DNA of 64,000 nucleotides from Takifugu bimaculatus. Taxonomy: Eukaryota > Chordata > Actinopteri > Tetraodontiformes > Tetraodontidae. The stretch spans positions 18,389,933 to 18,453,932 of the forward strand of contig CP034986.1 of assembly GCA_004026145.2 (NCBI GenBank), in the 5' to 3' direction. The notes under the pieces were generated by a model, which saw nothing but the letters and a program-made list of their open reading frames with translations, searched no databases and was not told the DNA's origin. How positions within the stretch are numbered: the stretch's first letter is position 1; each line of letters starts with the position of its first letter. Shown piece by piece: positions 16,439 through 29,991 of this stretch. Both the position numbers and the translations under genes were made by a program.

Positions 16439-18129
16439 GCATATACACGCATATACGATGTACAATTTCAAGAAATGTAGTTCTATTCATTATATGTACA
16501 GGTTGAGTGCTTTTATATACAGTTTTATATGCAGTCATAGCAGAATATACTTTTGCCAACCTTTGTGTAGCTGACTACTGTGCTTTTGCTCGAAAATTTA
16601 AGACAATTAAATTTTTCTTTTTGAAAAGAAAAGTGTCTGGGTTTTTTTTTAGCGCACTGGCAGGAAAAAACAAAAATATATTAGCTTTTATTGTCTGTTT
16701 GTGTAATTCCATTTTCTGATTCTTTAAACTTACACAATTGCCACATGTTTCCAGTATAATTAATGAGTTTTTCTTCATGTTCTGTCCTTATTCTTGTGGT
16801 TTCTGACACATATTTTGTACCTCATCTTATAATAAGGAGAAGAAATAGTTTGGCCATAAAGATATGCAATCAACCCCGTGTTTATGGTATAGAGTATATT
16901 TTATAACATAAATTAAATATGAAACATCTACATTCGCACTCTGTTGTGTTTTTGCTCCTTCATAACCTTTATTATCAGAAAAAGCACAATATTAATTATA
17001 CTCACGTAACTGTCTCTGGTGCTTTTAGCTGCATTTCCGCCTTTGTCCACAAGGGGCAGTGGTGCGCCGTTCCCTGTGGCCTGGAAAGATTTGAGTGGAT
17101 AAATTTCGGGCACGTTACGAATTTATGAAAATCTGAAGCCGTTGCTGAATTTCTCAGATTTCATGTGCTCTAAAAAGTTGCTCCGGGGCTGCCGTCTGCA
17201 CCATCCGAGGCGGACGTCAAACAAGATTAGGATGGAGGCTTTTGGATTCTCTTCATCCTTTTCACATCTCATCTGCGCTGATCTCATGTACTTTCTTCCA
17301 CAGCTGGCACCGCCACCGAAACGTGCTGCTGTGTCTGACAGGGATGGAGAAATATGTAGGGCATGAGCCTCAAAGGTGACGCAGAAGGTGAAGGGGAGAT
17401 GGGGAAAGTAAGGAGGGTAGGAAATAATCAAATACTTATTAAGACAGAGAGCTCAAAAATGGACTCAGAGGTGTCAGAATTACTCCCAAGGTCCTTCGGG
17501 GTCACTCTAATCTGTCTCTGCCGCAACAAAAAGCAACAGGTGTCTGATTATTCAACAATCACAAAAATGGTAAAAAGAAATTGTCCAAAATTCAGACAGG
17601 TGAGGGTCTCGCGCTTAAAAGTCGACCATCCACTCTTATTTATTATTTCATATTAATTCCATGTCTGTCGCTGAAAGTGCTGCGTAGATTCCTGCAATAT
17701 TTCTATATCAAAGACCACGAACAGCAGAAAATAAAAAGATGAGGAGGATTCTTTTTTTCATCGGGCACTCCAAGAAAAAGGTCGAGAACAAAGTCGCGTT
17801 ACAATAGCGAGAAAACGGGAGAAACTAACCAAGTAACAAAGAAAGAGGTTAAAAACGTTTAGCTCACAAACGCAGTGCAATTATTAGTATTAGGAAAGAG
17901 GCGCAACATGACATTGAAGTTAGTTTTTAAGTTATTTCCTATTTGGTAGTTTAGGTGAAGATAAGGGGAAATAAATCCATCATGCTGAATATAAAACAGG
18001 CTTTTTTATTGATTGCTGCTCACAAAAATCACCACAAATCCGAGTAAATATAAAGAAATATCTTTGGACTATAAAAATGTAAGCTAGTCGTTGATTGACC
18101 GACGATGATGAGGGTAATCTTCCTCTATC
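16439..18129. other. 3' flank of atp11a, no gene seen
   Basis: AT-rich up to 17 kb. Short open frames here show no family resemblance. No repeat recognised. Confidence 0.5.
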
Positions 18130-19010
18130 ATACTGGAAATTTATATAGCTTCTGTTAAAATTAAAATGGTCTTTGAAGAGCTTTCCAGAATCCCAGGGCC
18201 TGACCCTCAACAAACAATAGAGCAAATAAAAACTCCCCTTTAACAAGAAGAAGCCTTGAACAGGACCGGGCTCTTATGGGGGGACCCTCCTGCTGATGGC
18301 CGGCTGGGTAAAGAAGCAAGGGGGGGGGGGCAGGTAGAGGAGTTAATAAACATACATCATATATGCAGATATGTTAATTACACTGATCACTCACAGCTAG
18401 AACTGGACAATCGGAGGTGGGTCGGGTGGTAGGTCAGTCCTCAGCTCTGGGCCTGACAATACCTGCAGAGGGAGGCAGAAAGGGAGCATGAAAACAGAGG
18501 CCTGTCCGGTGATCATGTTTCTGGACCCCGGCAGCCTCGGCCTATAGCAGCATAGCTAAGATGTGACCTAATGATTAGACGACCCCCTAAGTATGATAAT
18601 CTGTCTGTCTATGATAATAACTGGAACTACTGAATTAGTAACAATAAGCTTTTTCAAAGAGGAAGGTCTTAAGTCTGATCTTCAAAGTAGTGATGGAGTC
18701 AGCCTCCCGTACCTGGACAGGGAGCTGGTTCCATAGCAGGGGGGCCTGGTAGCTAAATGCTCGGCCCCCCATTCTACTCCTAGAAACTCTGGGAACCACA
18801 AGTAGACCAGCATTCTGAGAGCGGAGCGGTCTATTGGGATGATAAGGTATCACTAGCTCCTCCAGATAGGATGGAGCTAGGCCTCTGAGGACCTTGTAGG
18901 TCAAAAGAAGGGTTTTAAAAATTATTCTAAATTTAACGGGCAGCCAATGAAGCGACGCCAGTACAGGAGTTCATGTGATCTCTTTTCTCTTAACTGGAAG
19001 TTCTGTAGGA
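18130..19010 (-). mobile_element. 5'-truncated non-LTR retrotransposon (L2/CR1-like), RT C-terminal fragment plus 3' UTR
   Basis: On the minus strand, 18904-18635 encodes KVLRGLAPSYLEELVIPYHP and later GGRAFSYQAPLLWNQLP and RLKTFLFEKAY. This is the C-terminal block of fish LINE ORF2 proteins. Downstream on the minus strand the 3' UTR carries the phrases found in the copies at 42.4, 44.5 and 55.8 kb (cagggcctgac, ctgatggccggctggg). It has 89 open codons but no catalytic RT core, so it is a dead 5'-truncated copy. Confidence 0.72.
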
Positions 19011-19133
19011 AAATCCATCCTTTCATTTTAATATATATTATCACACATGCTTTATTCATAATTAGTGATCAGGTAACAGTTTACACCTGCACCAACAACA
19101 TTGCACATTTCATCACAGCAATAGTGGGAATTT

Positions 19134-19135
<2 letters not shown>

Positions 19136-19194
<59 letters not shown>
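19136..19194 (+). repeat. (CA)n microsatellite
   Basis: About 29 uninterrupted CA units. Confidence 0.98.
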
Positions 19195-19197
<3 letters not shown>

Positions 19198-21123
19198 ACA
19201 CAGAACTTACTGGCAGATAGATGGAGGCATCCACACATGACATCTTGGAATTAGAGGTGAAATTGCTGTTATTTGTCATGTTTTGCACAGGAGGTTTTCT
19301 GGATACATAAGTTGAGATTTGTAAATACAGTATATACTAACAAAGGTCTCAGCAAGATTTCTACTGATTTTCAATAGAGTTCAAACTTGCATTTCTCTCT
19401 GTAAATGCTGCCTTTTAGAAATGCTATTCACATTTTCACAGTCAGTCGCCGCATCAGGTAAATTGTGCAGAAACGTTATCTGCGCTGCTCCGGTCATCTC
19501 ATGTCTTTGTCACTCTTATCAATGTCCCGATGCACAAAGGAATCAAAGCTCAGAACGAGGGCTGAGAGCTTGAAAGACTTCACAAATGCCACGTGACCAA
19601 CACATGTTGACAATGACACACAATGCCACATTCTCAAGGCCACAGAGTCACACAATCATTCCCTGTGGCTTTCCATGTGGAGAATTACAAGGGCCTGACT
19701 GGTAAATATTCGAAAATACAGCAAAAACAGGCAATTAATTGCTGCAATAACACTGCAGAAGGGATGTTTTTAATGTTCATAATTGTGATTCTGGACACCA
19801 GTGTTCAGCGCTAATTTTCTTGAATTTTGCCTTATTAAATGAGAGTAGGGCGATCCTCTTTTGTTTTGGAAAGGTTAATCAAAAAAATCAGAGCTTATTT
19901 CATTTTACTGGTTTATTTGTCCCCATTAAATGCAAGGTGCTAATCTATAATTTAAAAAACTATGAAAATATATGAAAATGTTACATATTTGTAGCCTTCT
20001 TCATGCGCCCCTGCCTCAGAAGTATCACGGACTCTAATACAGGTTAAGCTAGCCTGTTTTCAAACAATGTTAACCCTGAGCTAATCCGGAAACACTCAGT
20101 TTTCTCCGTGTTACAACAGTGATGTCTTTGGCTACAGCGCCACCTGGATGTAACTGAAATGTGCCAGATCCTCACAGTTGCTTCTGCATTTTCATTGCAA
20201 ACACCTTCAGAAGGTCAAAATGGTCAAGTGTGTGCTTAGAGAAAAGGCTGAATCCAAAAACTACAAAAAAAAACCAACCAAACATTTGATATCACATCTG
20301 ATCACTGACGTGTCCTTTATTTCTAAGATATTGTAGTATCTTGTGGAGTTATGGTGTGGTTTGTGAGACGCGTCTTGTTCAGTGTTGTGGCCCCAGATTG
20401 GCTCCCGTGGTGTATATGGGCCGGATGTACCTGCGAACAAAGAGCTGCTGGCCCGTTTCATGTTGGCGGAGGCTAAATATGGGAACGGCTGCTTTGCGAT
20501 GCTGACTGTCTCCTCTTACAAGTGCAGAAACATGCTAATCTGATTAGCGGGGATGCTTCTCTGTGCTGACTGCGGTCCAAGTGCTGAAGGCACCACCGTT
20601 AGATTCTTCTGCTGTTCTTCCAAACGCTGCTGCTAGCTCCGAGCTAATTCCCTTCTTTTCAAAGACACGGCGCCGATGCTGAACTCTAGACAGAAGTGTG
20701 CATGAGTGAGTCCTCTCACCTCTTATTTACTCGCTACCCTAAACAGGTGGAACCCAGTTAGTGACAGCTCTCAGGACACATTTTCCTTTTCATTCCAATA
20801 CGTCGATCAAGTAACACAATTTTTTATTTTGAGTTTTTGGCCACTCAGCACCATTCCAGTTAATACAGCCACTGCTGCATGGTTTGTTTTTAATCTGGGA
20901 CGAGGACAAAATGAGATCTTTCAGAGATTATGTCCCACCTGGCTGTCTGCAAGAAGGCCAACATGAAGTATGAGCAGCACGCTCTACCTAGATCTACTTC
21001 TAAAATCACAAAGTCAAAATGATCTCCCAACATCCTAAATATATCTCCCGTATCTCTTATTTCAGTTAGCGCTGCCTTTCTATCACCTCGACCCGTCTGG
21101 CCGTTCTCCTCTGACCTCTCACA
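19195..21123. other. Intergenic, no gene seen
   Basis: Moderate AT content. Open frames are short and without recognisable families. No repeat recognised. Confidence 0.5.
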
Positions 21124-21588
21124 TCAACAAGGGTTTCTGTCGACACAGCTGCCCGACCACCTTCTGAGTCTCTGTTTGAGTCTCTGCAAGTTGTCCTGAA
21201 CACATCTCCATGCCCAAAAGTATGGCGTTGTGTGATCAACCCTTACTGCACAATAGAAGTCCAATAGGAGTTTTGTCATTCCCTCACTAACCTGATGACC
21301 CTTTACTAAATCCAACCAGTCAAGGTTGCGCCGTATAGACAGGGCTGCCGACCACATAGCAGCTGCCGCCCGTAGGCAGGATTCCAAATGATCATCAGTC
21401 ATGGTGGAGCAGTATTTGAACTTGATCATCTTCATCTGTTGAAATGCTGAAAGCAAAGTCTTGAAAGCATCTGATAACTCTGCCAGACAGCTGTCAAGTT
21501 GCTCGTCACACAGCTCCGACCGATGTAGAATGGGCCCTCGGGGCCCCTTTTTTTTTGGTTCTGTCCCTGATTCATTACTGCTAACCAC
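21124..21588 (-). pseudogene. Possible decayed hAT-like transposase C-terminal fragment (154 codons open)
   Basis: The segment LSAFQQMKMIKFKYCSTMTD followed by DHLESCLRAA resembles the end of fish hAT/GTF2IRD2-like transposases, where a MKxIKxKxRxxLTDEHLxxCLR pattern is common (recalled). The rest (Lys/Pro-rich start, Trp-rich end) is not recognised. No terminal inverted repeats were found. An unrelated open frame remains possible. Confidence 0.3.
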
Positions 21589-22859
21589 ACGGTTTGATCA
21601 TTTTCCTCATCCCTGTGCCCGTCGCTCCCGTTTCCACCCAGTCAAAACCATTAAACACCCATCCTTGGACTGACTGAAACAGATAAAAGTTCTACTTTGT
21701 CACCTAAGAAACCAACTTAAAGTCTGATGATGGGTCCAGCCCTGTTCTTTGGCTACATTTGAAAGTTTCCAGTGTGTCTTTTATGATGCCTGAGCCTTTA
21801 ACGAGCTGGCTGGGAAATAAAGTTTGCTGACACAGGAATGATCCAAAATCTCAAATCAACTCTTAAGAATATGAGCTCCGAGCGCGGTCCGATCTATCTG
21901 TGCTGCCATCTCGCAGAAGAAAGGATTTCTAAGGGGCGTTCAGGGCCTCCGCCTTGACTTCGGTTTCATGTTTGCCCCACGTTGCAGTCGATTCAAATCC
22001 CTGGAACTTTCAACCAAGAAAAGCGCCCAGTTGATCGATGCAGTTCCAGTTTGACGGCTCGTTTCTGAATGATTTCAAAGGGGAATAATTCCACATACCA
22101 GTCTGAGAACTTAATAATTAAAAAATACGTGCAATGATGAGAGCAAGGACACCTAACCAGACATAGCCTTTGGTTCAGTGTGTATCTGCCTATCATATAG
22201 GTAATATTTCATGCAACAAATGGAGGACCTTCTGACTAATCAGTAGGTCGGGACTGGATTCGTTCCTCCTTGTCCTTCTACTTAACCGAGTTTACTCAAA
22301 GACAAAGAGCTCCTTGACTGAATTCAAAGACCGACACATTCAACTAGACATGGGCGCACCGACCACCCAGCAATTGATTCAAGCTAAGCAGCCTTGGGAA
22401 GCCGTATTCAGGTTTACTGGCGCTCATTCTTCTGCCGTACACCTAATTCCTTCATCTCTCTGCCTCTCCAGCTTTGTTTCTTCTCTTCCATCCAACCTTG
22501 GGTGCTTCTATGAGCCGCTATTCCTGGAAGTGGTCAATAGGTTGTGTCTGGGCGACCGTTATACGTGAAGTTTTTCAAAGTCCCGCAGACTTTCCAAGGA
22601 CTGTGAAAGAGAATACAACATGTGCTCAATTGGTGTCATTCTATGTTTTTTTTCCCACAGCAAGAATGTATGTTGACATTTAATAAAGGATGTAGGATGT
22701 AAACTAGAGTCAGACTAAACTGCTTGTGCTGCTTGTAAATGCATCGTTGGCATTCCAGGCAGAGACAGACCTGTTAAGAAAGATCAGCCATAGAAAAAAC
22801 TCATTTCCGATGTAAACCTGGTATTTGGTTGCCCTCGGATCAATGTGAGTAGCTCAATG
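21589..22859. other. Intergenic, no gene seen
   Basis: No recognised coding or repeat signal. Short frames such as the one at 22314-22568 lack family resemblance. Confidence 0.45.
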
Positions 22860-23171
22860 CTGGGACCTCCATGGTGTTTGATCCACCGATCCCCAAATGC
22901 ATACGCCTGCTCAGTAGCAGGTCCAACACATCCCGGTTTAATGAATTGGCTATAGTGGATCAGAGCCTAACGAACTGGTTACACTGGAGCCAGACGGTTC
23001 CTCAAGAAGCAAGATACAAAAACCAAGCTCTCCATGCTTCATTAGACCATTCTTCCATTTTTCCATGGTCCACTTCGGATGCTCAGGTGTCCATTGTTCT
23101 TGGACGGGGGTCAGCATGAGTTCCTCAGCTTTGCATGCTCTTGATGCAGTATCCAAAATTAAGCCTTCCAA
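22860..23171 (-). pseudogene. Decayed Tc1/mariner-like transposase fragment
   Basis: Read on the minus strand, the frame contains ELMLTPVQEQWTPEHPKWTM followed by EKWKNGLMKHGELGF. This parallels the LTPVH...W..EH..WT.E.WK.V.WSDESRF block of fish Tc1 transposases, but the WSDES catalytic part is mutated. There is no intact transposase. It is a relic only. Confidence 0.42.
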
Positions 23172-24690
23172 AATAATTTGTGAGCCTCAGCGTTCTTTTC
23201 TATGCTGCATATACCAATACCACTTATGGAAATGGGACAAATTGGATCTGAACAATGACAAGAAGTTCATTAATAAATCTGTCATCTATCATGATTCAGG
23301 TGCAGATTTGCCACAGTGAACATTTTAGGTTTGTTCTAAAGAAAGATTTAACATTTCTGACTTCTGGACTGGCCACTAGAAGGCGCTTGAGTGGACTGAT
23401 CAGAGATGAAACGGATGTCAAATCAAAGACAGGAAATCTTTGATCGCTTACAAAAATAGTGTTTGCATTATATCTTGATCATCCTTCTCAAAATTGTTGC
23501 TGCTATTCTACTGTTCTTGTTAATAGGCTTTTGTCTTTTTGGAATATAAAAACTGAAATCCAAAGATCAATGATCAGAAGAGATGCTATTAATTGTGGCA
23601 TTTTTAGCATTTCGACAAAAGGTCCAGATAACAATAATAAGGTATCTTAGCCAATCATGAACATTAATATCAGAAATCTGTCCTAAAGAGCGTCTTCATC
23701 TCCTTCTGCCTGACTCTCCCCTCTCTCTCGTCATCCTTCAGTGACAGTAAACATCCCCCCTGCTGTGCCTCTCCCATTACAACCTCCATTCTGATTTGTC
23801 TCTTTCTTCTGTCCTCTCTCCCTTTTCTCTCTCTAACCATCAGCAGCTCAATCTCCAGGCTAAAGGCCCTCTCAAGACACTGGCTTAAAAAGAGACAAGA
23901 GGTCCGGAACAATCACAGGACCAAGAGAGGAAAGTGGCTACGAGGTCAGGCCGATGATCCGCAGCTGGGGCAAGGACGGCGGTGTCGACCATGATGAGGC
24001 TGACAGCAGGTGCTGCTGGAAAAAGAAAGACAGAAAAATTTGAAATGATTGTTTAGAATTATTTTTCAGGCATAAAGCTTCTTTTTAAGCGATTTTGAAT
24101 TAAAAAAAAAAGTCCCTCTTTGTGTTCGTTTTTTTTTTTCCTATTTGAAACTGAAACAAACCAAAATAATAATAATAAAAACCTGTACAGGAGGTTGTGT
24201 TTTGCAGTCAGAACTGAGTCGGAGTCCTAAATTAGAATGATGATCTCTGTAGCAGCCGTTCACGCATCATTCATCATTCACTCATTCATAATCACGGTCT
24301 GGAGGGGGCATCTGGAACAGCACTCTTAAGCAACATTTGGATCAGTTCCGTTTTGTTAAACTCCATTTGTAACTTTGCCCCTGTACACATAAGAACAACC
24401 TGCTGGAAATGTTTAGCTATACTAAAAATGAACACATTGACTCAGGAATACATGTAATTCCCTCACCAGGCCACCAGTTAGCAACGCAACACTCGATCAA
24501 CACTTGCCTGTGTAAACAGATTTAAATCCATAATATGCATATGCAGCTACCTCCTATTTCAGCCAATTTATTTTTTCCCATTTCCACAGAAACAGACTCT
24601 CAGGGCTTTTCATAACCTTTTTCCAACAAGGTTTCAGAAACTGATAACAACTTTTCTGTGTGTATGGACAGCAGGACACATGTCTACTGT
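23172..24690. other. Intergenic, no gene seen
   Basis: A pyrimidine-rich block at 23690-23840 gives a spurious minus-strand frame. Otherwise nothing recognised. Confidence 0.45.
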
Positions 24691-24699
24691 ATTCACCTG

Positions 24700-25930
24700 A
24701 AAATAGACCTTTTGAAGGTGCAACATATTGGACGGGACCCTCCTGCCTTCATCTGGTATTGTCAACCAAGCAAGGACTATAAACTGACCACCCAACCTCT
24801 CTGCTCTATGTCCCCTCTAGAATCGTGGAAAAAGCCCAATACTACAGCATAGATCCACAAGTCAAAACTTAATGTAGATCAGGTCAGTTTCCATAAAGGA
24901 CACAGTATAGAGTAAGAAGTACTGGCCCTAATCACGTCGAAAACGGCCCTGAGAGCAAGCTCAAAACAGGGACTGCAGCCTACATTAGTCTGGCATTAAA
25001 GCCTCTGGCCAAATCCCAGAAACCTGCTCACTGCCTGGGAAAAACACTTTCCAAACTGTTCTTACTAATAGGAGGTTCACTTAGGACAGAAAGTAAGCTC
25101 AAGGAATAGACAGAGTAATGGGCTGAGGCTCAGGTATCTCTCTGACCCTGTTTAACACATGCAAAAATGACCTCCAGATTGCACTAGCTAATCTATGCTG
25201 ATGACATCCGTCTGGACACCCAAGCACCTGACCTGGCCTCTCTGGAGAAGGTGCTCAATGAGAGCCATGTGCAACAGTAAAACCTGAGAGGCCCTTTCAT
25301 ATTCATGCAACAAAATACTATGTACTAAATACTAAATACTAAATACTATGTCTCTGTCACGTCCAGGTCACCTCACACACAGCAAGTAGACACCCAACGA
25401 CAAACTGCTCACTACTGGGAGTATCCAGTCAACACCGGTCACCCGGCTCCCTGTATTATCTCACATACTTCCCTCAATATCAGATGAACCGAATTCACCT
25501 TTAATATATTCCAAAAGTCAAGGGTTCTCCCCACTTGCCAATCCACGCAGGCATCTACAACCCACCATCTGCACCTCCAGTTGAGAATTTGGAAAGTCTG
25601 TCCTGCATGTCTGCTTTGGAAAAAGAATGGGAATCTAAGGATAATCCAAACAAACCTCTAGGCTCAGACCCAACCCACCCAGCCCCTGGCACGGACCTCC
25701 CTATGAGACAGTTGTCCATCATCAAGAGGTTCAGCCCTGGCCAGGGTCTTGGCCACCATCTACAGACCTGGAAACTAGCCCAAGCCCACTCTGTGCCTGC
25801 AGTGAGGGTCAAACCACGGAGCACATAATTGAAGCCTGCCCTCTCTAAAGACTGAAAGGAGGTCTAATCTCCCTCCACAACTGAGATCAAGAGGCTGCTG
25901 CTTGGTTTGAGAAATCTGCAAGTATTAAAT
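24700..25930 (+). mobile_element. Decayed LINE reverse transcriptase (jockey/RTE-like)
   Basis: Broken across frames but in the correct order. DQVSFHKGHS near 24880 matches the QAGFRPGRS finger block. Near 25081-25120 there is VHLGQKVSSRNRQ. IYADDIRLDTQAP at about 25192-25230 is the catalytic YADD motif, followed by DLASLEKVLNES. At the C-terminus, WKLAQ then PLCACSEGQTTEHIIEACPL (about 25765-25845) is the Cys/His block. Many stops and frameshifts are present, so it is inactive. Confidence 0.75.
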
Positions 25931-26208
25931 AACTTAATTAAATTGATATGCTCAAAAAACAAATAAACAGGTCAAATAAGGACAGATAAGTAAGTTAGTA
26001 CTATTGGTCAAAAGAGTGGTGGCAGAGAGAGTATGCAATAGACCACATTTAATAAAAAACAACAACAAAAAAAAACGCAACATGATAAATACCACAAAGG
26101 AATAAAACCCAACTGGAAAACGGCTTTGAGGGAAAAAACTAGCTTAAGAGTTCTCAGGAAAATATATGAATCAACAAAACATGGTAATCAGCGAATAACA
26201 TAGGCTGT
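25931..26208. other. AT-rich intergenic stretch
   Basis: A-rich sequence after the LINE remnant, possibly its degraded 3' end. No clear tail. Confidence 0.35.
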
Positions 26209-26218
26209 TATCTATCTG

Positions 26219-26298
<80 letters not shown>
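26209..26298 (+). repeat. (TATC)n microsatellite
   Basis: About 21 units of TATC with one early interruption (ctgtc). Confidence 0.97.
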
Positions 26299-26456
26299 GG
26301 TCATGCAGTGTGATATCGTAGTTATTTACAGTAATTTAAGAATGGAATTTGTTTCTTCCATGGTAAAAAGTTAAGTCTGGGTAGAAAATGATTCTTAATT
26401 GTTGCCGTCTTGCACCGTGTGGGGCTGGAGATGTCCTGCAGGGCTCACGCACAGGT

Positions 26457-26458
<2 letters not shown>

Positions 26459-26495
<37 letters not shown>
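26459..26495 (+). repeat. (CA)n microsatellite
   Basis: About 18 CA units. A (GA)-rich tract follows at 26590-26630. Confidence 0.95.
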
Positions 26496-26497
<2 letters not shown>

Positions 26498-26589
26498 AAT
26501 GAACCAGGGGTGCTAGAGAGTGTTAGAGCGCCAGAATAATGACTGGCATCAAGCAGGAGAGCAAGAGAGTGAAGGAGAAAGAGAGACGG

Positions 26590-26632
26590 GGGGAGAGAGA
26601 GAGAGAGAGAGCGAGAAAATGAGAGAGAGAGA
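26590..26632 (+). repeat. (GA)-rich purine tract
   Basis: Purine-only run of gagagaga with short interruptions. Confidence 0.9.
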
Positions 26633-26639
26633 GCACTTT

Positions 26640-29600
26640 TCGTGTCTATAGGAGTCCTATTGTCGCACACCCTGTGGGAGCTTTTAGTCCTCCTTTCCAA
26701 CTCGTTGGCTGGGCAGGGTGACTGAGAGGATGGGAGGGGGTCAATTGATACAGTAAAATGCTCTGGTCATGGCAGGCAATTTCTGGAGGGAGGGTGGCCT
26801 TTGTGCGCTCTGAGAGGTCAGAGCGCCAGTCGATTGGCCTCCCTGTATCGTCTGCCCTTTCTTTTCATTACTTTGCCTCTCTCCCCATCAGTGTGATTGA
26901 TCTATTTTTCAGTTCTCTTGCTGTTGCATGTGGGATTTTTAATATCCAGAATCTATAAATTTGGCACACAAACACACCTGAGTTTTACATTGTTCTGCTC
27001 TCAGTAAAGGTTGGAGATGCAATGCACCACACCTTTAGCCCAGCTAGCAACTGGCTGCCCTTTCTTCCAGACTCTAAAAGACTACTGAGGGACAAATGGG
27101 CCTAGAAACCAAAAAGACAACTTTCAATCTGGACTGCAGCGTGGTTTTAATGACCAGAACAGAAGCAAAACATCTCACCAAAAATAAACCCGCATCCTTC
27201 CGGATGGGCGGCTTCGTGTTTATCTCGAGCGTGATGCGGTCCAGGATGCCGAACCTGCCAGGCCGCTGTGTTGCTTGAAAACCCATCAGAAGAGACAAGG
27301 GGGCTGCTTCCACGCTGCGTTATGGAGCTTATTCTCATCACATTGCCCTCGGTTAACACGGGCTGATGCAACACTCAGCAAGATCACTCATTTGCTCTTC
27401 ATCTTCCTCTGTTCCGCTGTCAATCCCTCCTTCCCTCACCTCCTTCTTTGCCTCTTCTTCTGTCCCTCTGTCACTTTTTCCCTTGAAAAATCTCTGCCTT
27501 TCCTGTAAATCAATTCCTTGCTCTTTCTTTGCACTTCCTTTTTTACTTTGTCTCCTTTTCATCACTCCTTAATTCTCCGATCCCTCTTTTTCTTCCGTTT
27601 CTTCCGCTCTATCACTCTCTTCTCTCCATACTTTTAATTTTTTTTTTCTTTTCTGTTGTGGAATGTGTGATGAGCCTCCAGCTAATCCCATCCCTAAAGC
27701 ACCTTAGCAACGCTCGCTAAGGGAATTTAGAGGAAGCTAAAAAAAAAAAAAAGAAAGCATAAAGCCCAGCAAGCAGCCCCCTATTGGCAGCAAGTGGATT
27801 TAAGGATGCACTAATACATCTTCAAATGTGCTTTTTAAAGCATTTGCACAGGCTCTGTCACCAGGCGATAACTCCCCACCGCTTAAAGGATGGATGCTCC
27901 CGTTGTGTTTCAGCACTCTCTCATCCTTCGCATCCCTCACTCCTAGTCCCTTCTTCTCTTCATCTTTCTGACTTGAACTTGTGTAAAGTTTTCATCAGGG
28001 TAAAAGATTTGTTGAAATTGAAAAATTACACTTTAAAGTTTGTCTCAAACACTCAATGAGATCAGAATACGCAGATTTATTTCTAGTTATAAAATGCAAT
28101 TTTTATTGGAGCATGAGTTAAAGTTCCAGGGTGGTGATCAGAAGATGGCAACCACCAAGATTTGGCTTAAACACAAGCAAACAAACAAACAAACAAAAAA
28201 CTTTGCTTTATGTTTGATGGAATGAAGCAGGAAAAACAAGGAATTTCATACATAAACAGACTTTTCTAATGAGGCCACTTATAAACTTTAGCTTCTTAAT
28301 CAAATAATGCTTCTGTTTATACAGTGTCTGTCAAGAATGTTAAAATATTTAATGGTTAATGCCACATATATGCCAATGTATGTCAGCCATACATCCTGAC
28401 ATTGTGCATTACTGAAGTTATCTTCTGCTTTTAATTGTCGTCCTTTCATTCATTCATTCATTCATTCATGATCTGAGGCTCAGGCTCCTCACAATGAGCT
28501 AAATTCTGAAATAAAATTTGAAACCTAAATATAAAGGGGAATCTAAAGTGGAAAACTCAGCTGCCTTGTTGAGTTGTGCTACTACTGCTTTTACCTTAGT
28601 TGTGTCTACATGTAGTTGCACAAAGGTTTTGTTGCAATCACAGAAACCCAAACAAGAGCAAAATCTTATAAACTCCACAAAACAGAAGCGGTGAAACATT
28701 GTTGAAAAAACAGAACTCCAGTGGAATTTTCTATTAACCAACCCCACAAAACAAATGCAAAAGAAAAATACTGTAAATACAAAAACACACAAACCAAAAA
28801 TTAAAAAAAACTGCAACAGAAAAATTACGCAAATTCGCTCCAGAATGACAAAACACCACTTGTTAATTGGCTAGAGAGAAATATAAATCCCTAAAAATCA
28901 AGGTTTCTAGATTCAGAACTGCATTGCTCTTCTATATTATAAAAGAATTGCAGCCAAGAATTTAAAAATGACATAAGGAATAATGTTTTCTTTCTCCTCT
29001 CTAAAAGTCATAACTTGCAGTTGTTTTGGGGTTTTGTGTGTTTTTGTGTGTGCCGTACTTTCCTATTAAATTTGTTTTATGTGTTCTTGTTTTTGCATCA
29101 TTCCCATGTTTGCAGCATTTAGTTGTTTTAGTTTTGCCCTCGTCTGCCACCGTGCGCTCCTCATATTCAGGAGCAACACTAATATGCAACCTAATGTGGG
29201 CTATGCTGCAACTCTTCCCATATATGTTTAATAACCATTTGAGATCCAAGGGAAAAAGGTTTGGTTGAGAAAGTGATCAGGTGCTACCCATGTGCAGAAC
29301 GGTGCAGTAGCACTTTTCGATAGGTCAGAAAATAGACAGAACACTGACGGCCACGTTGCCCACTGATCCGGAGGCAGTTGGGGGCTGCGAGCGCTGATTG
29401 ATTTAGTTTTACCTTTGGCGAGACTTTTAGCATTTGTACATTTTAACATTTCCATTTAACTTTTAACATATATTTACATACAGTATTTGGATTTACATTT
29501 GAAATTCATATTTATATATTTTATTTGGATTCATATGTAACATTTCTATTTACATATACATACTATTAACACATAACATTATATTTCCCTATAATATTTG

Positions 29601-29820
29601 TAGTTTCAGTTGTTCTATTAGACGTTTGTCACAGCTAAATATAAGGAAATTAGTTCTATCATTTGGCTAAACTAGCCATAAGTGACAGCCAATACACTGA
29701 AAGCATTTCACTGGTTTGAGTTTGTACGTGTACATTCCATTTCTGTAGCAGAATAGAAAAAAGATTAAATTCTAAAAATGTTACAGTTGAATTTGGTAAT
29801 CACTGTAACAGATAAAGCTA
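26640..29820. other. Intergenic, no gene seen
   Basis: Contains pyrimidine-rich stretches (27390-27640), an (ATTC)n run at 28448-28469 and AT-rich sequence. No coding signal. Confidence 0.5.
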
Positions 29821-29904
29821 CATAATGATTCGGGTGTGTGTTTGTGTATTCCTTTTTAATCTTTTTTTAGTCCACAACTATAGGCTGCCAAAACAGATCT
29901 TTTG

Positions 29905-29906
<2 letters not shown>

Positions 29907-29991
<85 letters not shown>

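Noticed and set aside
28499..28816. 105-codon Phe/Cys-rich minus-strand frame
   Set aside because: The hydrophobic composition comes from A-rich sequence read in antisense; not a credible membrane protein.
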